Positions 9,871-22,802 of a stretch of 64,000 bases of DNA are shown in pieces (positions within the stretch are counted from its first letter, which is position 1; every line of letters starts with the position of its first letter). The notes below the pieces were generated by a model. That model saw only the letters and a program-made list of their open reading frames with translations. It had not been told where the DNA came from and did not search any database. The position numbers and the translations under genes were made by a program. The stretch is from positions 22,220,572-22,284,571 of the forward strand of contig JAKTNV010000001.1 in NCBI GenBank assembly GCA_022747635.1, given 5' to 3'. Source of the DNA: Hetaerina americana. Lineage: Eukaryota > Arthropoda > Insecta > Odonata > Calopterygidae.

Positions 9871-10049
9871 TATTGTTATCGAGCTTTGAGGATTTCATTC
9901 CCAATCCCTCCAACTTGTGACCGACCTAATTCAAAGGAGGAACACATCGATCCATTTTTTAGGAGAAATCCTACATCTATGGAAGCCATTTAGATCGAAT
10001 TAATGTCATGCATAAATGGTTTTTTATCTTGGAGGTCGCTCATTTGGAG

Positions 10050-10805
10050 AGTCAAATCTGTAGAGGTTGGCACCCCTGATACCAACGGGTGCGTATGCGG
10101 AGGACGAATGGGGTTTGGTGCTTGCAAGGGTGGGGGGTGGTGGGAGAAGGGATAAGAAACTTTTGCTTCACGTGGGTGAGGAAAAAGGGGCTCTGCGACC
10201 GGAGGTTGCATTTATGTATGTATCCCGTCCCGGTAGTGGTACCAAACTCACCACCACCTGGTGTGCCCCCACTAGCCGTGCCAGAATATCAATGGAGGCG
10301 ATTATTGGTTCGTGGAAGGGATAGGGAGCCGTGCGGGCGGGCGATCGTCGTTTGTTTTCCAGTGCGCATGGGGGGGAGGAAAGGCGGGGGTGGACGCTGG
10401 AACACGGGGAGGGAATCCGTGATGAATCTCGTGCGATTGGGAGACTTCTCTGATGACTTTTTTTATTTTTATTATTGTCGAGTTCAGGGAACGGGAGGCT
10501 GGGGGTGCGTGTCGAGTCCCTCCCTCGGGGGGAAACGACGGGGCTGGAAGGGGGGGGGGGCGTCTCGCGCCTCGTGAAAGGAAGGCGACGTCGCCCGCGG
10601 TCGAGGCGGCAGTCTGGAAGGGCAGTGGCGATTGTCGCACCTTTTTCTCGCCCTTCCCCGGCGTTTGGCTGAGGGGATGGGTCACCTGGGGCTCGTGGGA
10701 TCGGAGCCGTGATTTCTCTCCCGCACCACCGGGTGAGGATTCCAATCGGGGCGTCCCCTGGCGGCGAACTTTTACGCCTCTCCGCGGGAAGGGTGAGGTA
10801 AAATA
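10050..10805. other. GC-rich block, possible promoter or first exon
   Basis: A sharp compositional change to GC- and CpG-rich DNA (for example 10540-10640) within AT-rich surroundings. Frames are open on both strands (10089-10577 +, 10302-10745 -) mainly because stops are rare in GC-rich DNA; neither shows a family motif. A splice-donor-like gag/gtaaaat lies at about 10795-10803 on the plus strand. It could also be a GC-rich repeat. Confidence 0.35.
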
Positions 10806-10838
10806 CCAGTAGTACTAAAATATCAATATGATCCTATA

Positions 10839-10891
<53 letters not shown>
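10839..10891. repeat. (TA)n microsatellite
   Basis: A pure TA tract directly at the 3' tail of the minus-strand SINE that follows. Confidence 0.95.
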
Positions 10892-10895
<4 letters not shown>

Positions 10896-11162
10896 TTATG
10901 AATATACATAAAACCATAGACACTGTAATCAACCCGAAGGTCGGTTCGGTCGGGGAAGGTTGGTAGGTGATGGTAGAGTTCACCCAGTACTAAGCCCGAC
11001 GGCGTGTGAAATTCACACATCAGGGTAGGGGGGGCAGTTCCTTTCCCTGTGCCGGTTATGGTTTCCCAGGAAGATCTAGTACCCGAAAAATCACATAACT
11101 TGGGTGGAGCTGTAGGTGCCCAGAGTGCCTTGCCCGGGAATCGGACCCGGGACTTCTACCTG
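10892..11162 (-). mobile_element. tRNA-derived SINE (family 1), minus strand, head truncated
   Basis: Matches the copy at 62525-62820 over the body: taatcaacccgaaggtcgg, ggtaggtgatggtagagttc, cagtactaagcccgac, ccggttatggtttcccagga. On the minus strand the head retains the B-box-like part (gtccgattcccgggcaaggc), but the A-box end is missing beyond about 11160. Confidence 0.75.
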
Positions 11163-11284
11163 TCTTTCATACTGCTTATGAAAAGCCCACTCTCATCCTT
11201 TTTCCATCCCAATTTACCACTACATTCTCCCTTCTATAACACGGCTGCATAATGTAGTATACCGCTACATCTTTCAATATTTCA

Positions 11285-11610
11285 CCCACCCACTTTGTCT
11301 ATCCCTTATTCGGATTTTACCTTCAGAAAACTTCCTCTCCTCCTCCACCATATTTCAAACTTCAATGCTTATCTCCCCCCCTCTGTCCAACTCATTCTCT
11401 CCATTTTATGCCACACCCACATCTCAAGAATATAAGCCATTTCTCTTGACTAAAAAGAAATAAAATCAAGTCTCAAATTCATTAAAGCGTATTTAAAGTC
11501 TTCACTAATCTTTTCTCCACATCTTTCGCATATTTCAAATTCCCAGCTTTTGTTTTCCTCTCTGTCAGAACTTGCTTTCCCAATCCTCCGTCACAAACCC
11601 TTAGGCACTT
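11285..11610 (-). pseudogene. Degenerate RTE-like reverse transcriptase C-terminal relic
   Basis: ctctgtccaactcattctct and ccacacccacatctcaagaa parallel the C-terminal coding stretch of the adjacent RTE copy (about 12010-12070). The order is kept but with many substitutions and gaps. This is an older copy or a related family. Confidence 0.4.
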
Positions 11611-11618
11611 ATATATAG

Positions 11619-11619
<1 letters not shown>

Positions 11620-11677
<58 letters not shown>
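11620..11677. repeat. (TA)n microsatellite
   Basis: A TA tract at the exact 3' terminus of the RTE-like element. Confidence 0.95.
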
Positions 11678-11679
<2 letters not shown>

Positions 11680-11772
11680 TAATCTACCGGTTAAGGTAGG
11701 TTTTTGGATGGACACAACTACCAAACAAATATTTTATTACTCCTAACAAAACACAAAATCCATCATCCTACT

Positions 11773-12794
11773 CTATATCAGGTCCCTCTTCATCTCTGAG
11801 TACTTTCTTCCTCCCTTCATCCCGTCCAACATCCCTATCCTGTTCCTTCCCTTTCCTCTTTTGCCCAACATTCTACCCTCTATCACAGTCTTCAACATCC
11901 CACCGCCGGTCAACACCCCCTTCAGCCACTTTTCCTGCCTCCATAGGATTGCTCCCAACAAACCCCTCTCTTCGCCCACCATACCAAGTACTTCCTCATT
12001 TGTTTTCTTCTCTGTCCATTTCACCTTCTCCATTCTTCTCCACACCCACATTTCACAAGCCTCCAATCTACGTCTATTCTCCTGTTTCAATGACTACGCT
12101 TCCGCACCGCACATAGCTACGCTCCATATCAAAGATTTTACGAGTATTTTATTAACATCCTTACTCAACGTCCCCGGCATCAACTCCCTCCTCCTTGTGA
12201 AAGCCTCTTTGCCTAGCGCAATTCTTCTCCTTACGTCCCTACTACTTTGACCGTGTTGGTCCAAAACACTACCGAGATACGTAAACTTTTCTACCTGCTC
12301 TAGTTTTTGTCCTCCTATTTTAATGTTAAGCTTGGCATTTTTCTTTCTAGAAAATCGCATGGCCTTTGTTTTGTTAATATTGATTCTCATCCCATACATG
12401 TCGCACTGAATTTCCAATTCACTAAGCAATGCTTGCAGCCCCTTGGCTGACTGACAAACTAAAGCTTGGTCATCAGCAAACCTAACTGATTTTACCAATT
12501 CCCCGCCCACTTTCATTCCTACCTCGAGTTCTTCCCATGCCTCTTTGATCATTTCCTCTGTATACAGCTTAAACAGCAACGGTGATAATGGGCAACCCTG
12601 CCTTACACCCCTTCCTAACACTGCCCATCCTGACTCCCCGTTTCTCACCCGCACCTGAGCAGTCTGAGACATGTACAGGTTACGGATTAGCCTCCTTTCC
12701 CTCCAATCTATTCCTATTTTCTGCAATATACTCATTAGTTTTTCCCAATTCACTCTATCAAACGCTTTTTCGAAATCTTCGAAACAGGCAAATA
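11773..12794 (-). pseudogene. RTE-like reverse transcriptase, C-terminal half (broken)
   Basis: On the minus strand from the mariner junction: FEDFEKAFDRVNWEKLMSIL (motif A region), GVRQGCPLSPLLFKLYTEEM (motif B), VRFADDQALVCQSAKGLQ (the catalytic FADD box), TKAMRFSRK, FTYLGSVL, then the tail with MEKVKWTEKKTNEEVLGMVG and GRNRIGMLDGMKGGRKYSEM. An in-frame TAG at 12094-12096 replaces the TGG of ETWSLKQ seen in the copy at 32935. The same frame then continues to the natural stop at 11773. RT motifs A and B and the FADD box are intact. Confidence 0.8.
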
Positions 12795-13547
12795 CGAGGG
12801 TCATCCGGAAAGTAGTACCCGTTCGTGAAATAAAGACACAAAAGTAAATATTAACAAACATAAAAAATTTTATTTGAAAGAGGATACTTTAAACTACTTC
12901 TCAACATAATCTCCAAGCAAATTAAGGCATTTGTCATAACGTGTGACAAGTTTCTGTATTCCTGCTGCATAGTCCTTCGCCGCCAGCTCATTGAGATACG
13001 CGAGGGACCCATCTTGCACAAATTTTTGCATAATGCAGATGGTGTTTAACAATTTCATGAACAATTGTTCGAGAAACATTGGGAAAATGCTCACAGATGT
13101 CATCAATTGTGACGCGCCGATCGTTCCTCACGAATTCGTCAACTGAGCTCACCAGTTGGTCTGTAATGACAGACGGTCTCCCCTAACGCTCATCGTCGTG
13201 TGTGTTCCCCCTCCCCATGTTGAAGTTGCGACACCACCGCCGAACAGACGACTCGTCCATTACATTGTCTCCATACACCTCCTTTAATTGGCGATGAATA
13301 TCACATGGGCGAACGTTTCTTGCATTGAGGAATTTAATCACTGCCCTCACTTCACAACTGGCGGCGTTCTCAATTTTTTTAAACATTGTAAACAATCACA
13401 GAAACAACACAGGCAATGCTAGCGTCACGCAACTTGGCTCAGAGAAGGCAGACAAGCCACTGAAGCTATCTGACCTCGTCCAGCGGCTACTCGCGTCGTC
13501 AGCACTTCATGCGGCACGAACGGGTACTACTTTCCGGATGACCCTCG
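12795..13547 (-). mobile_element. 753-bp core-deleted mariner, copy 1, nested in the RTE element
   Basis: Bounded by inverted repeats of about 33 bp starting cgagggtcatccggaaag, with perfect TA duplications at 12793-12794 and 13548-13549. It is exactly 753 bp, the same as copies 2 and 3. The minus-strand frame starts at 13386 (MFKKIENAASCEVRAV...) and encodes the transposase helix-turn-helix region, but stops at 13183-13185 (TAG, where the others have TCG or TCS codons). A C-terminal transposase piece ending KCLNLLGDYVEK follows in another frame (to about 12894). No catalytic aspartates are present. Confidence 0.9.
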
Positions 13548-13549
13548 TA

Positions 13550-15388
13550 CCTCCTGGTTGTGTTCTATATTCCTCTCGATTAATAATCTCATTACTGCAA
13601 TGGCATCACGCGTACCTCTCCCCTTCCTAAACCCAAACTGATCATCCCCTAAGTAATCATTTGCCCTACTCTCTATCCTTTTGTTTATGATCCTGAGAAC
13701 AACTTTAGCTGCGTGGGATATCAAACTAATTGTCCTATAGTCCTCACATGACGTGGCCTTTACCTTTTTCGGAATCGGAACTAAAACTGCTCTCACAAAG
13801 TCTTCCGGCCAGATTCCCTCCTCATAAATACTACGGATCAGCCCATATAGCCTCTTCCTCCCACATTTTCCTAAGCATTTTAAAAGTTCCACGGGAATGT
13901 TGTCTACCCCCACGGCCTTATTTAGTTTCATCTCCCTTAATGCCCTTTCTATCTCATTGTCTAGTATGCCTGGACCTAAGCTGTCTTCCTCTACGTCATT
14001 TTCTTTTTCAATGTCTAACTTAGTTGGTCTGAGTTCTTTACTATACAGTTCTTCTATATACTCCTTCCATCTCTCTTGGATCTTTCCTGCGTCAACTATT
14101 ACCTTGCCCGCCTTATCTCTAACTGTTAGCATAGCTCTTCCTTTCTTACTTCCCGATAACTATTTAACTTTGCTGTACAGCGCACCGATTTCACCCTTCC
14201 TCTGCAGACTTTCCATATCCTCGCACTGCGTCTTCCACCATGCTTCCTTTGCTTTATTTGTTGCCCGCCTCAATTTATTGTTCAATTATTTGTACTTCAT
14301 TTTGCCTAATTCTGTATTTATATTCTTCCATTTTCGCCGCTCATCCATCTTTGTAATCATCTCATCCGTGATCCATGGTTTCCTAGTCTTTTTAGCGTTA
14401 ACGGTTCCAATAGTGTATTTGCGGCTTTAGACAACCCTTTCTTGATCATTTCCCATTTTTCTTCGATAGTACTAAGCCCTTTACCATCCTCCATGATTTT
14501 CTCTACCGCCTGTTTGTATTTCTTCCTTTTCAACCCATTTTATGCTTCTACATTCCATTTTCTAACTCGCCGCCCCGGCCTTATCTTTTTGAAACGGACG
14601 CTACATTTCATAACAACTAAATTGTGGTCTGAGTCCGCATCCGCTCCCGGAAAGCTGTGGGAATTTATCACACTATTTGTAAACCTGTGTCTAACCAGGA
14701 TATAATCTAGCTGATATCTTCCTGAGTCACCTGGCATTTTCCATGTATACCTGCGTCTTTTGTGGTGTCTAAACCAAGTGTTGGTGATGACTAACCCCTG
14801 TCTCCTGCAGAACTCAACTGCTTTCTCCCCGCGGTCATTCCTCGTGCCTAAACCGTAGTCCCCGACCTCGTCACCATCTCTTCCTTCGCCTACCGTCGCA
14901 TTCCAATCCCCCATCACTATCAAATGTTTCCCTGCTGGAACACACGTGATTATGTCCTCTAACTGATCGTATATCCTATCGACCTCTTTTTCCTTATGGT
15001 TGCTCGGTGGCATGTATACCTGAATAATAACTAAGGTCGTCGGTTCTGCTTTTATCTCCACTAGTAGTATTCTATCCGTTACCTGCTCTATGTTGACTAC
15101 GCTTCTTCCTACCTCTTCATTTAATACTATGGCAACCCCTCGTTGGCTCTCCTCCCCACCGCTGTATATTATTCTATACTTATCACTCCAGTAATCCCCG
15201 CTATCTTTCCATCTCACCTCGCATAGACCTAAAATATCTATATTTCCCCTTTCCATCTCTCGCTTAACATTCTCCAATTTCCCTGTCCTCATCATTGTCC
15301 TAACATTCCACGTTCCTATTCTAACTAATTTGGTCTTCTTCTCCTGCGTCTTCTGTCCTGCTGCTGCTGGTTTTCCCTTGCAAGGGTT
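13550..15388 (-). pseudogene. RTE-like endonuclease and N-terminal reverse transcriptase (broken)
   Basis: The endonuclease frame (first Met 15295, stop 14540) shows the AP-endonuclease motifs LCEVRW, VMGDWNATVGEG, YQLDYILVRHR and DSDHNLVV. Just upstream, a TGA at 15389-15391 interrupts the frame where the copy at 62841 has CGA. Between 14540 and 14140 several stops break the linker (KWNVEA*...). The frame reopens at 14132-13550 with the RT fingers region: NKAVGVDNIPVELLK, VLVPIPKKVKATSCEDYRTI, and DDQFGFRKGRGTRDAI at the mariner junction. The piece ends at the TA target site and continues after the insertion at 12794. Confidence 0.8.
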
Positions 15389-15814
15389 TCATGGGATGAC
15401 GACCTCGGAAGCCTTGCCTCCCCCGCTGCCGGGCACGACACACGGCCAATTGGGCCGAGCCCCGTGGTTGCCAGGACTCAAAATATCTCTATTGTCTATC
15501 ATATTTTTCTTGGGAATGATAATTGAGGTGGTTTCCCGTTGCCTTCCCAATAGTGTTTTTAACGTGACACCATCACTTACCGGCCGCCCCACTGGGGTCA
15601 GACGCCATTGCAGCCGCCTCACTGAGGAACAGACGCTGCGTGGACTACCTTTCGTCTGGCTCCTAACCTTCGACCTATCTGGCATGGGTGACCCTACCAG
15701 GAGCAATTTTTATTACTCCCGCCAGCACAGCTCTAGGGGTCATCGGAACGCACAAGCCCTTCCACCACGTCAAGGTTGTAGTTCGGGGAGGGATATATAT
15801 ATATATATATATGT

Positions 15815-16420
15815 CTGTATATGTCTGTATATACTCTCAATTTTTTAGCCCGATATCTTGAAGTTTTTCCGAGACATTTCGGTTCCAAACTCGGCACGTC
15901 TAAGCAGGAGATATATTTTAAAATTCAATATCTCCTAAAGCAAGTCTGAGAAAGATTGATGAACGTTAAGTAGGTAAAATAAGGGTAGGTTTGTTAGATG
16001 GAATGAAGGGAGGCAGTGGAAGTATGCGGAATTGAAGAAAGTTTTACTTTAGTGTTTGATTTCAGGTCGTGTCTTAAAGAGCGAGGCTAAGAAATGTAGC
16101 TGTTTTACGTACTTTTGAAGTTAATCTCAAATGGTAGGCTATCAAATAATGATGATCTCTCCTTAACCAATCCACACAGACAAATAGTTTTATAGAGTAG
16201 ATTAAACCTTATCTGTTAAGTTGTATAATAAATTTTTTCTCTTTCAAAAATTGCAAATTAAACGCTGTTGTTAATTTTTACTTATATTTTTCACGTTTTT
16301 CCTCCGCACAAGAATGAAAATTATGGATTGTGTCAGCGCAAAGAAATTTTAAAGAATAAAGAGATTTTTAGGCACAATGTAACTTTAATAACTGATTTAA
16401 AAAAATAGATTTCATTTTTT
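15815..16420. other. AT-rich DNA with a small RT-tail relic
   Basis: At about 15975-16050 the plus strand reads VGLLDGMKGG..., similar to the C-terminal tail of the RTE-like elements. Otherwise nothing recognised. Confidence 0.35.
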
Positions 16421-16424
16421 CTAC

Positions 16425-16555
16425 GAGCGATAAGGGATCAGAATAACATTACCTGACCGCGGTAGGAAGGAAAATTATATTTTATCAAAACTAGTCTGGT
16501 GTGTAATTACTCCCTGCCACACGCCCTAGTGGTGCCTTGCAGGATTCCATTTGGA
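16425..16555 (+). mobile_element. CR1/L2-like LINE 3' end, plus strand
   Basis: aagggatcagaataacatta, then ctgaccgcggta, ending in ccctgccacacgccctagtg followed by gtgccttgcagg: the reverse complement of the LINE 3' block seen elsewhere in minus orientation. Confidence 0.65.
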
Positions 16556-16565
16556 TAGAAAAATT

Positions 16566-16745
16566 AATATGGTAGTTAGGGAAGCCAGTTCCTTTTACCC
16601 ATTGACGCCTGTGGTTTCCCAGGAAGATCTCGTACCCAAATAAACTCACAGCTTTACTCGAACTGAGCTTTCCCAGGGGTGAACCTCAGAATCGAACCTG
16701 AGCCATCCGTTCAGCCGCCAATTGTTCTCATACAAATTGGACAAC
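16566..16745 (-). mobile_element. tRNA-derived SINE (family 1), degenerate, minus strand
   Basis: tgtggtttcccaggaagatc followed by tcgtaccc matches the family 1 body. The minus-strand head carries a B-box-like caggttcgattctgagg, preceded by a diverged tRNA-like stretch. Confidence 0.6.
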
Positions 16746-16749
16746 CACG

Positions 16750-17783
16750 CACCTCAGTTAACAAGGAGTTTAAATAATTAATTAATCATGAAATTATATA
16801 GTTTTGAAGGTATCATACACATTACCAGGGGTGCCAGGCACGGTCGGTTTTCCATTCCTAAGATGAAAGAGCGTTTATACCTTTCGAAGAGAATGCGACA
16901 TCGATAAAATCAAAATGGTCGACGTGACGTAAATGGAAAGCAAGCCCAGCTGCGTCGGGTGAAAACTTCTGAGGCTGCCGTACTAACTTTGAGTATATCT
17001 TCCTTTCTTCTGGGAATCGATGCGATCCATTATCATTCACGAAATTAATCGCTTTCATTACAATCGCAAATATAAACGCCAGTTATGGTTTCGGCTCCTA
17101 ACGAACCCACGTCTTTTCCCCATTCGATTGTTCCGCCGCATTGTCTGCTCATTTTGGTCGGCGGCTCCCATTTGACCTTCTCTGGTGATCGTTTAAAAAC
17201 CGCATTGTTCAAATGCCGTTGACTGTTTAAGTACAAATAAAACCGCCAAAGACAACAATCGATCGCAATACGTCATTTCAAAAGGCAAACATCACCCCGC
17301 TTACCGAAATTAATAAAGGGTATTGAATGCTTGTTTAATTTCGATTCGGTCTTAATTATTTTTTCTTCGTTTTCTTTTTGTCCGAGATTATATTTACCGG
17401 TCCCCGCCTCCTTGAAAACAATTTACAGTCGTTCTGCGGGTTGAATACGCATGCGTGGGCATTGAGATGAAAATTCATGACTCTAAGATATTCAAAGTTA
17501 AGCGTAATATTCATAAATCCCACCTGTCGCCGTCCCATCACCCACATCCGAAACAGCCGGTCCAGACCGCTGTGAAACGGACGACGGCCTTATAAGGGAA
17601 AGCAGTTTTCTACTACTGCCGAAGTAACACATCAACTGTCTTCTTCTCGAGGTTTGGAATAATATTCATTGGCTTGAATACAATCGAAATTTCGCTCCCA
17701 CTACAAATGTTCCCGCTCTTTTCGTATAAAATTAATAATACCTCGAAGGCCCCTGCAAGGGTATGTGACAATGCCAAAATATT

Positions 17784-17785
<2 letters not shown>
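16750..17785. other. No recognised gene or repeat
   Basis: Two consecutive minus-strand frames (17236-17045 and 17058-16858) look less random than most, but no splice-supported exon structure or family could be assigned. Confidence 0.35.

Positions 17786-17789
<4 letters not shown>

Positions 17790-17846
<57 letters not shown>
17790..17846. repeat. (TA)n microsatellite
   Basis: A pure TA tract, followed at once by a MITE arm. Confidence 0.95.
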
Positions 17847-17852
<6 letters not shown>

Positions 17853-17855
<3 letters not shown>

Positions 17856-17905
17856 CACGAGGGTGGTCTGAAGAGTTTCCGACCTCAAAAATTTATATGT
17901 ACCTG
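17853..17905. mobile_element. Half copy of the GAGGGTGGTCTG MITE
   Basis: cgagggtggtctgaagagtt then tccgacctcaaaa matches the left arm of the element at 20208-20291. The right arm is absent; sequence passes into TA-rich DNA. Confidence 0.6.
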
Positions 17906-17934
17906 TATATATATATATAAGCTTAAACTTTCTG

Positions 17935-18082
17935 GAGTGGAGTGTCCTTTTACGTGTTATCTATCTTATTTATGCGTTCTATTATGCCGTATAAATATAC
18001 ATATATATATATATATATATATTTGTGTTATATTGTGTCAGCCCATTATTGTGCCGCTCGTGTGAGTTTTTCCATACAATCG

Positions 18083-18143
<61 letters not shown>

Positions 18144-18306
18144 TAACGATTATACGGAAGCGGAACGGGAAAACTCACACGAGCGGTACAATAGAACACA
18201 TATAGAGAGCAACATTAAAAGGACACTCACACGGTAAATTGCTCCAGCTTTCGGCCCTCTTCAAGTGCGTCATATATAAATATATAATTATATATATATA
18301 TACATA

Positions 18307-18346
<40 letters not shown>

Positions 18347-18539
18347 TGAGTCTTCAAGTGGGTATATATATATATATACATATATATATATAAAGATTGT
18401 ACGGAAAAACTCACACGAACGGCACAATAATGGGCTGACACAATATAACACAAATAGAATAGAATGGCAACATTTAAAAGGACACTCACACGGTAAATTG
18501 TTCGAGCTTTCGGCCCTCTCAGAGGCCTTCTTCAAGTGA
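17935..18539. repeat. Inverted cluster of three hammerhead-like repeat units
   Basis: One unit (about 17935-18083) lies in inverted orientation to two others (about 18141-18265 and 18394-18537). They share, in the order of the right-hand units, cggaaaaactcacacga(a/g)cgg, cacaata, aaaaggacactcacacggta, and a terminal hairpin gctttcggccctctcagagg followed by ccttcttcaag, clearest at 18507-18537. On the opposite strand that hairpin shows TGAAGA-stem-loop-stem-GAAA, as at 891-925. (TA)n tracts separate the units. Possibly Penelope-type terminal repeats; inference only. Confidence 0.55.
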
Positions 18540-18654
18540 GACTGAAAATATGCTGTTGCTCTGGAGAGGGGAAAGAGTTATGGGCGGGGAGGGGAGGGTG
18601 GAGGGAATGCTGGGAAGGAAATTAATATATATTTATAATTAAACCAATGAAATC

Positions 18655-18740
18655 GTAAACATGGCAGTCAATCGGTGGGTGATGGCTGAGTTCATCCAGT
18701 ACTAAGCCCGAGACGTTTGAAATTTAGGTATCAGTATACG
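18655..18740 (-). mobile_element. SINE family 1 tail fragment
   Basis: ggtgggtgatggctgagttc then atccagtactaagcccga, matching the family 1 body at 62585-62625. No head. Confidence 0.5.
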
Positions 18741-19420
18741 TTTACATCCTTTTACAAATGTAATATTAGGTTCAAAATAGTATACAAGAAATGCATATGC
18801 AATAATGTGTCCGCATGAGTTGTTTGGTCACGTGGCCCAAGCTCGCTTCCTAAACCCCTACCCCACCCCATCCGCAACGCTCATTTTTCATCCCTCCTAT
18901 TGGGTGCGAACCAACCCCTCTATCCTCAACCCCCTCCATTAGCCCCCTCCCTCCACATTTGGACCCTCCTCGTACCTTTCCCACGGCATTTTTTTCTATC
19001 GTCCCTCCACGCTCTCACTCCTTCCATCTCCTCTTCCAACCTCCCCGGAAGTGGTATAATTTAACTTTTACCCCGTCTGAGGTGAATGCGGCGCCCATTT
19101 TGTACCCTGCGGTCCTAAGGAAACGGGATTAACACCCTTATTATCCCCAGAGGTTATTCCAGGGGAGGGTCACCATCGACATAAGGTTGTCACCCTCAGT
19201 GCCCTACGGCTTCAAACCAAGCCATCGACAAAAAATGTTTTTTTCAGGACAGCTCTTCTGGGGTCGCATTCCATGGTGTTTCCACCCCGCCCCCCTCCCA
19301 AGTCCGTGTGGGAGGTACGACCACGTGGAAGCGGGCGTGGCGCCGGCGCGGAAGCTTTACTTATCCTCTTTCCGATGTTTTAAGGAAGCTTGGGACGTTT
19401 GAGTACAAAAGACTAAATGT
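18741..19420. other. No recognised gene; C-rich stretch 18840-19340
   Basis: Pyrimidine-rich DNA with no coding motif recognised. Confidence 0.35.
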
Positions 19421-19421
19421 A

Positions 19422-19653
<232 letters not shown>

Positions 19654-19654
19654 A

Positions 19655-19730
19655 CAGGGTGTGGCAACATAACTTCCTTTATTAAAGGGGTTTTTCATTT
19701 GAAAAAAGGAAGTTATGTTGCCGCACCCAG
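19655..19730. mobile_element. 76-bp palindromic mini-MITE
   Basis: The left end cagggtgtggcaacataact and the right end (reverse complement ctgggtgcggcaacataact) are inverted repeats of about 29 bp with a loop of only about 20 bp. TA flanks both sides (19653-19654 and 19731-19732), as for mariner-type elements. No room for coding. Confidence 0.8.
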
Positions 19731-19734
19731 TATA

Positions 19735-20291
<557 letters not shown>

Positions 20292-20296
20292 ATGTA

Positions 20297-21425
<1,129 letters not shown>

Positions 21426-21439
21426 AAATATATATGTAT

Positions 21440-21610
21440 AATCTTGCGTGAAAGTCTCACGGACGTGAATAATAATGTGCACCAAGATAACACTAGCGAC
21501 CTAAAACAAAGACACAAAAAAAAAGAAACACCGACATTCAAAATGTGTGGTGTCAAGGCCACCTTTCTCAAGGGAAAGAAGGAACTCACTCCAGTTCCTT
21601 CTCTCTCTCT
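21440..21610. repeat. Dispersed repeat copy 2 (shared with 9134-9295)
   Basis: gtgaaagtctcacggacgtg then aataataatgt; acaaagacacaaaaaaaaag; and ccacctttctcaagggaaag then aaggaac match the copy at 9134-9295 in order and orientation. Confidence 0.6.
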
Positions 21611-22800
21611 ATGAAACTTGGTATCGCCACCGAAATTTCGAAATGCGTGTGAATGTATTTTTGTTTTAGTTCACTAGTGCTTGGTGTACTACTACTAGGT
21701 GCACACACACACATATCGCCATCTGTTGAATTTTCTATAGAGTTACAGAACTATGATCCACGTATACATTTACATACTGGAAGGTGAAACATTCTTTGAT
21801 TTGATCAGAATGCAGACATAATTCATTCAGCAACTAAATTAAATATTCATGTGCATCTGACTTTTATGCCTCTTAGCCTTTCAAGTTTGAAGAGATACCA
21901 TAAAATTCTTCCAAATCACTAACTTAAGTCTCAGGACTTCCATTCTCCCTCGTGTTTAAAAAAAACACTCTCGGTTACGCGTGGCAGTAGATAACGAGAG
22001 GGAAAAAAATCCGCGCCTGATATCACCGTTCTATTTCAGACCCACCTCTAGCACCAGACATAAGACGAAATTCGATTGCAAGTCAAGTGAACGCACGCAA
22101 GAAAATTGGCAGACTGCCCTTTGTCGGAAGATTTCATCCCCCTACTCCGAGGCATCTGCTTCAGGCTCAATTCTCTCCTCCCCCCTCATCCCCCCTCACA
22201 CTCCCTGCGAATATCCTGGCCGGCGAATAATCCTAGGCAACCCTCCCAGGGAACCCCTAAGACCAGTCCATGTTATATACTGCGGGAATCTTCACCTTAA
22301 GTCCACCTCTGTGAAGGAAGTTTGTAACCAGGAAGAAAAAGTACCCCAACCACGATGAATTTTTATTCCAATAACCAGAAACTTCAAGCGTTAAAATTAT
22401 TTTCTCAATAACCAACCAGCGTTCTTTACTTAGAAAGTCCTACCGTGGTTACTGATCGATTTTTTTGGTCTATGGTAGATGCCAACATTCCTAGTGTTTA
22501 AGTCGATCGAAAAAAATCGACGAACGTACGATATTTATTGGCTTGAGTCTCACGTTCTCCGCGTCGCACAGTTACTTTGAGTTTATTTCCATTTTCTGTT
22601 CAATAGGCATTAAATGCGGTGGTATTACACCGTAAAAGCCAAATGGATTGAGTGAATATGGGCCGAATCATGGGAAGTAGTACTACTTGTTTCAATTTAA
22701 AAAAGGTATTGTAGTAATTTTCGATGAAGTAAGTATAAGAAACTAAACTAGATTTGTTTATTTATTTATATACATACATACATACATGCATTTAAATACA
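21611..22800. other. No recognised gene or repeat
   Basis: A plus-strand frame at 21981-22358 (125 codons) has no recognisable motif. Confidence 0.35.
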
Positions 22801-22802
22801 TA

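Larger units (their letters stand above)
11678..15791 (-). mobile_element. Nearly full-length RTE-like non-LTR retrotransposon, minus strand
   Basis: The 5' end lies near 15791 (minus strand: ctacaaccttgacgtggtgg) and the 3' end at 11678 (ccggtagattacc). The span is 4,114 bp including a 753-bp mariner insertion, leaving about 3.36 kb, the usual size of RTE-type elements. Order on the minus strand: 5' UTR, apurinic/apyrimidinic-type endonuclease, linker, reverse transcriptase, conserved C-terminal tail. These proteins are often mis-annotated in arthropods as craniofacial development protein 2-like. Several stops and the insertion make this copy dead. The clade label is from memory of protein motifs. 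Confidence 0.8.

Noticed and set aside
13325..13630. Frames antisense to the mariner HTH region (also 20265-20519, 25006-25302, 20547-20765, 25330-25548)
   Set aside because: Shadows of the transposase coding strand.
16858..17236. Two adjoining minus-strand frames that could be one frameshifted exon
   Set aside because: No splice sites or motif to support it; kept as unassigned DNA.
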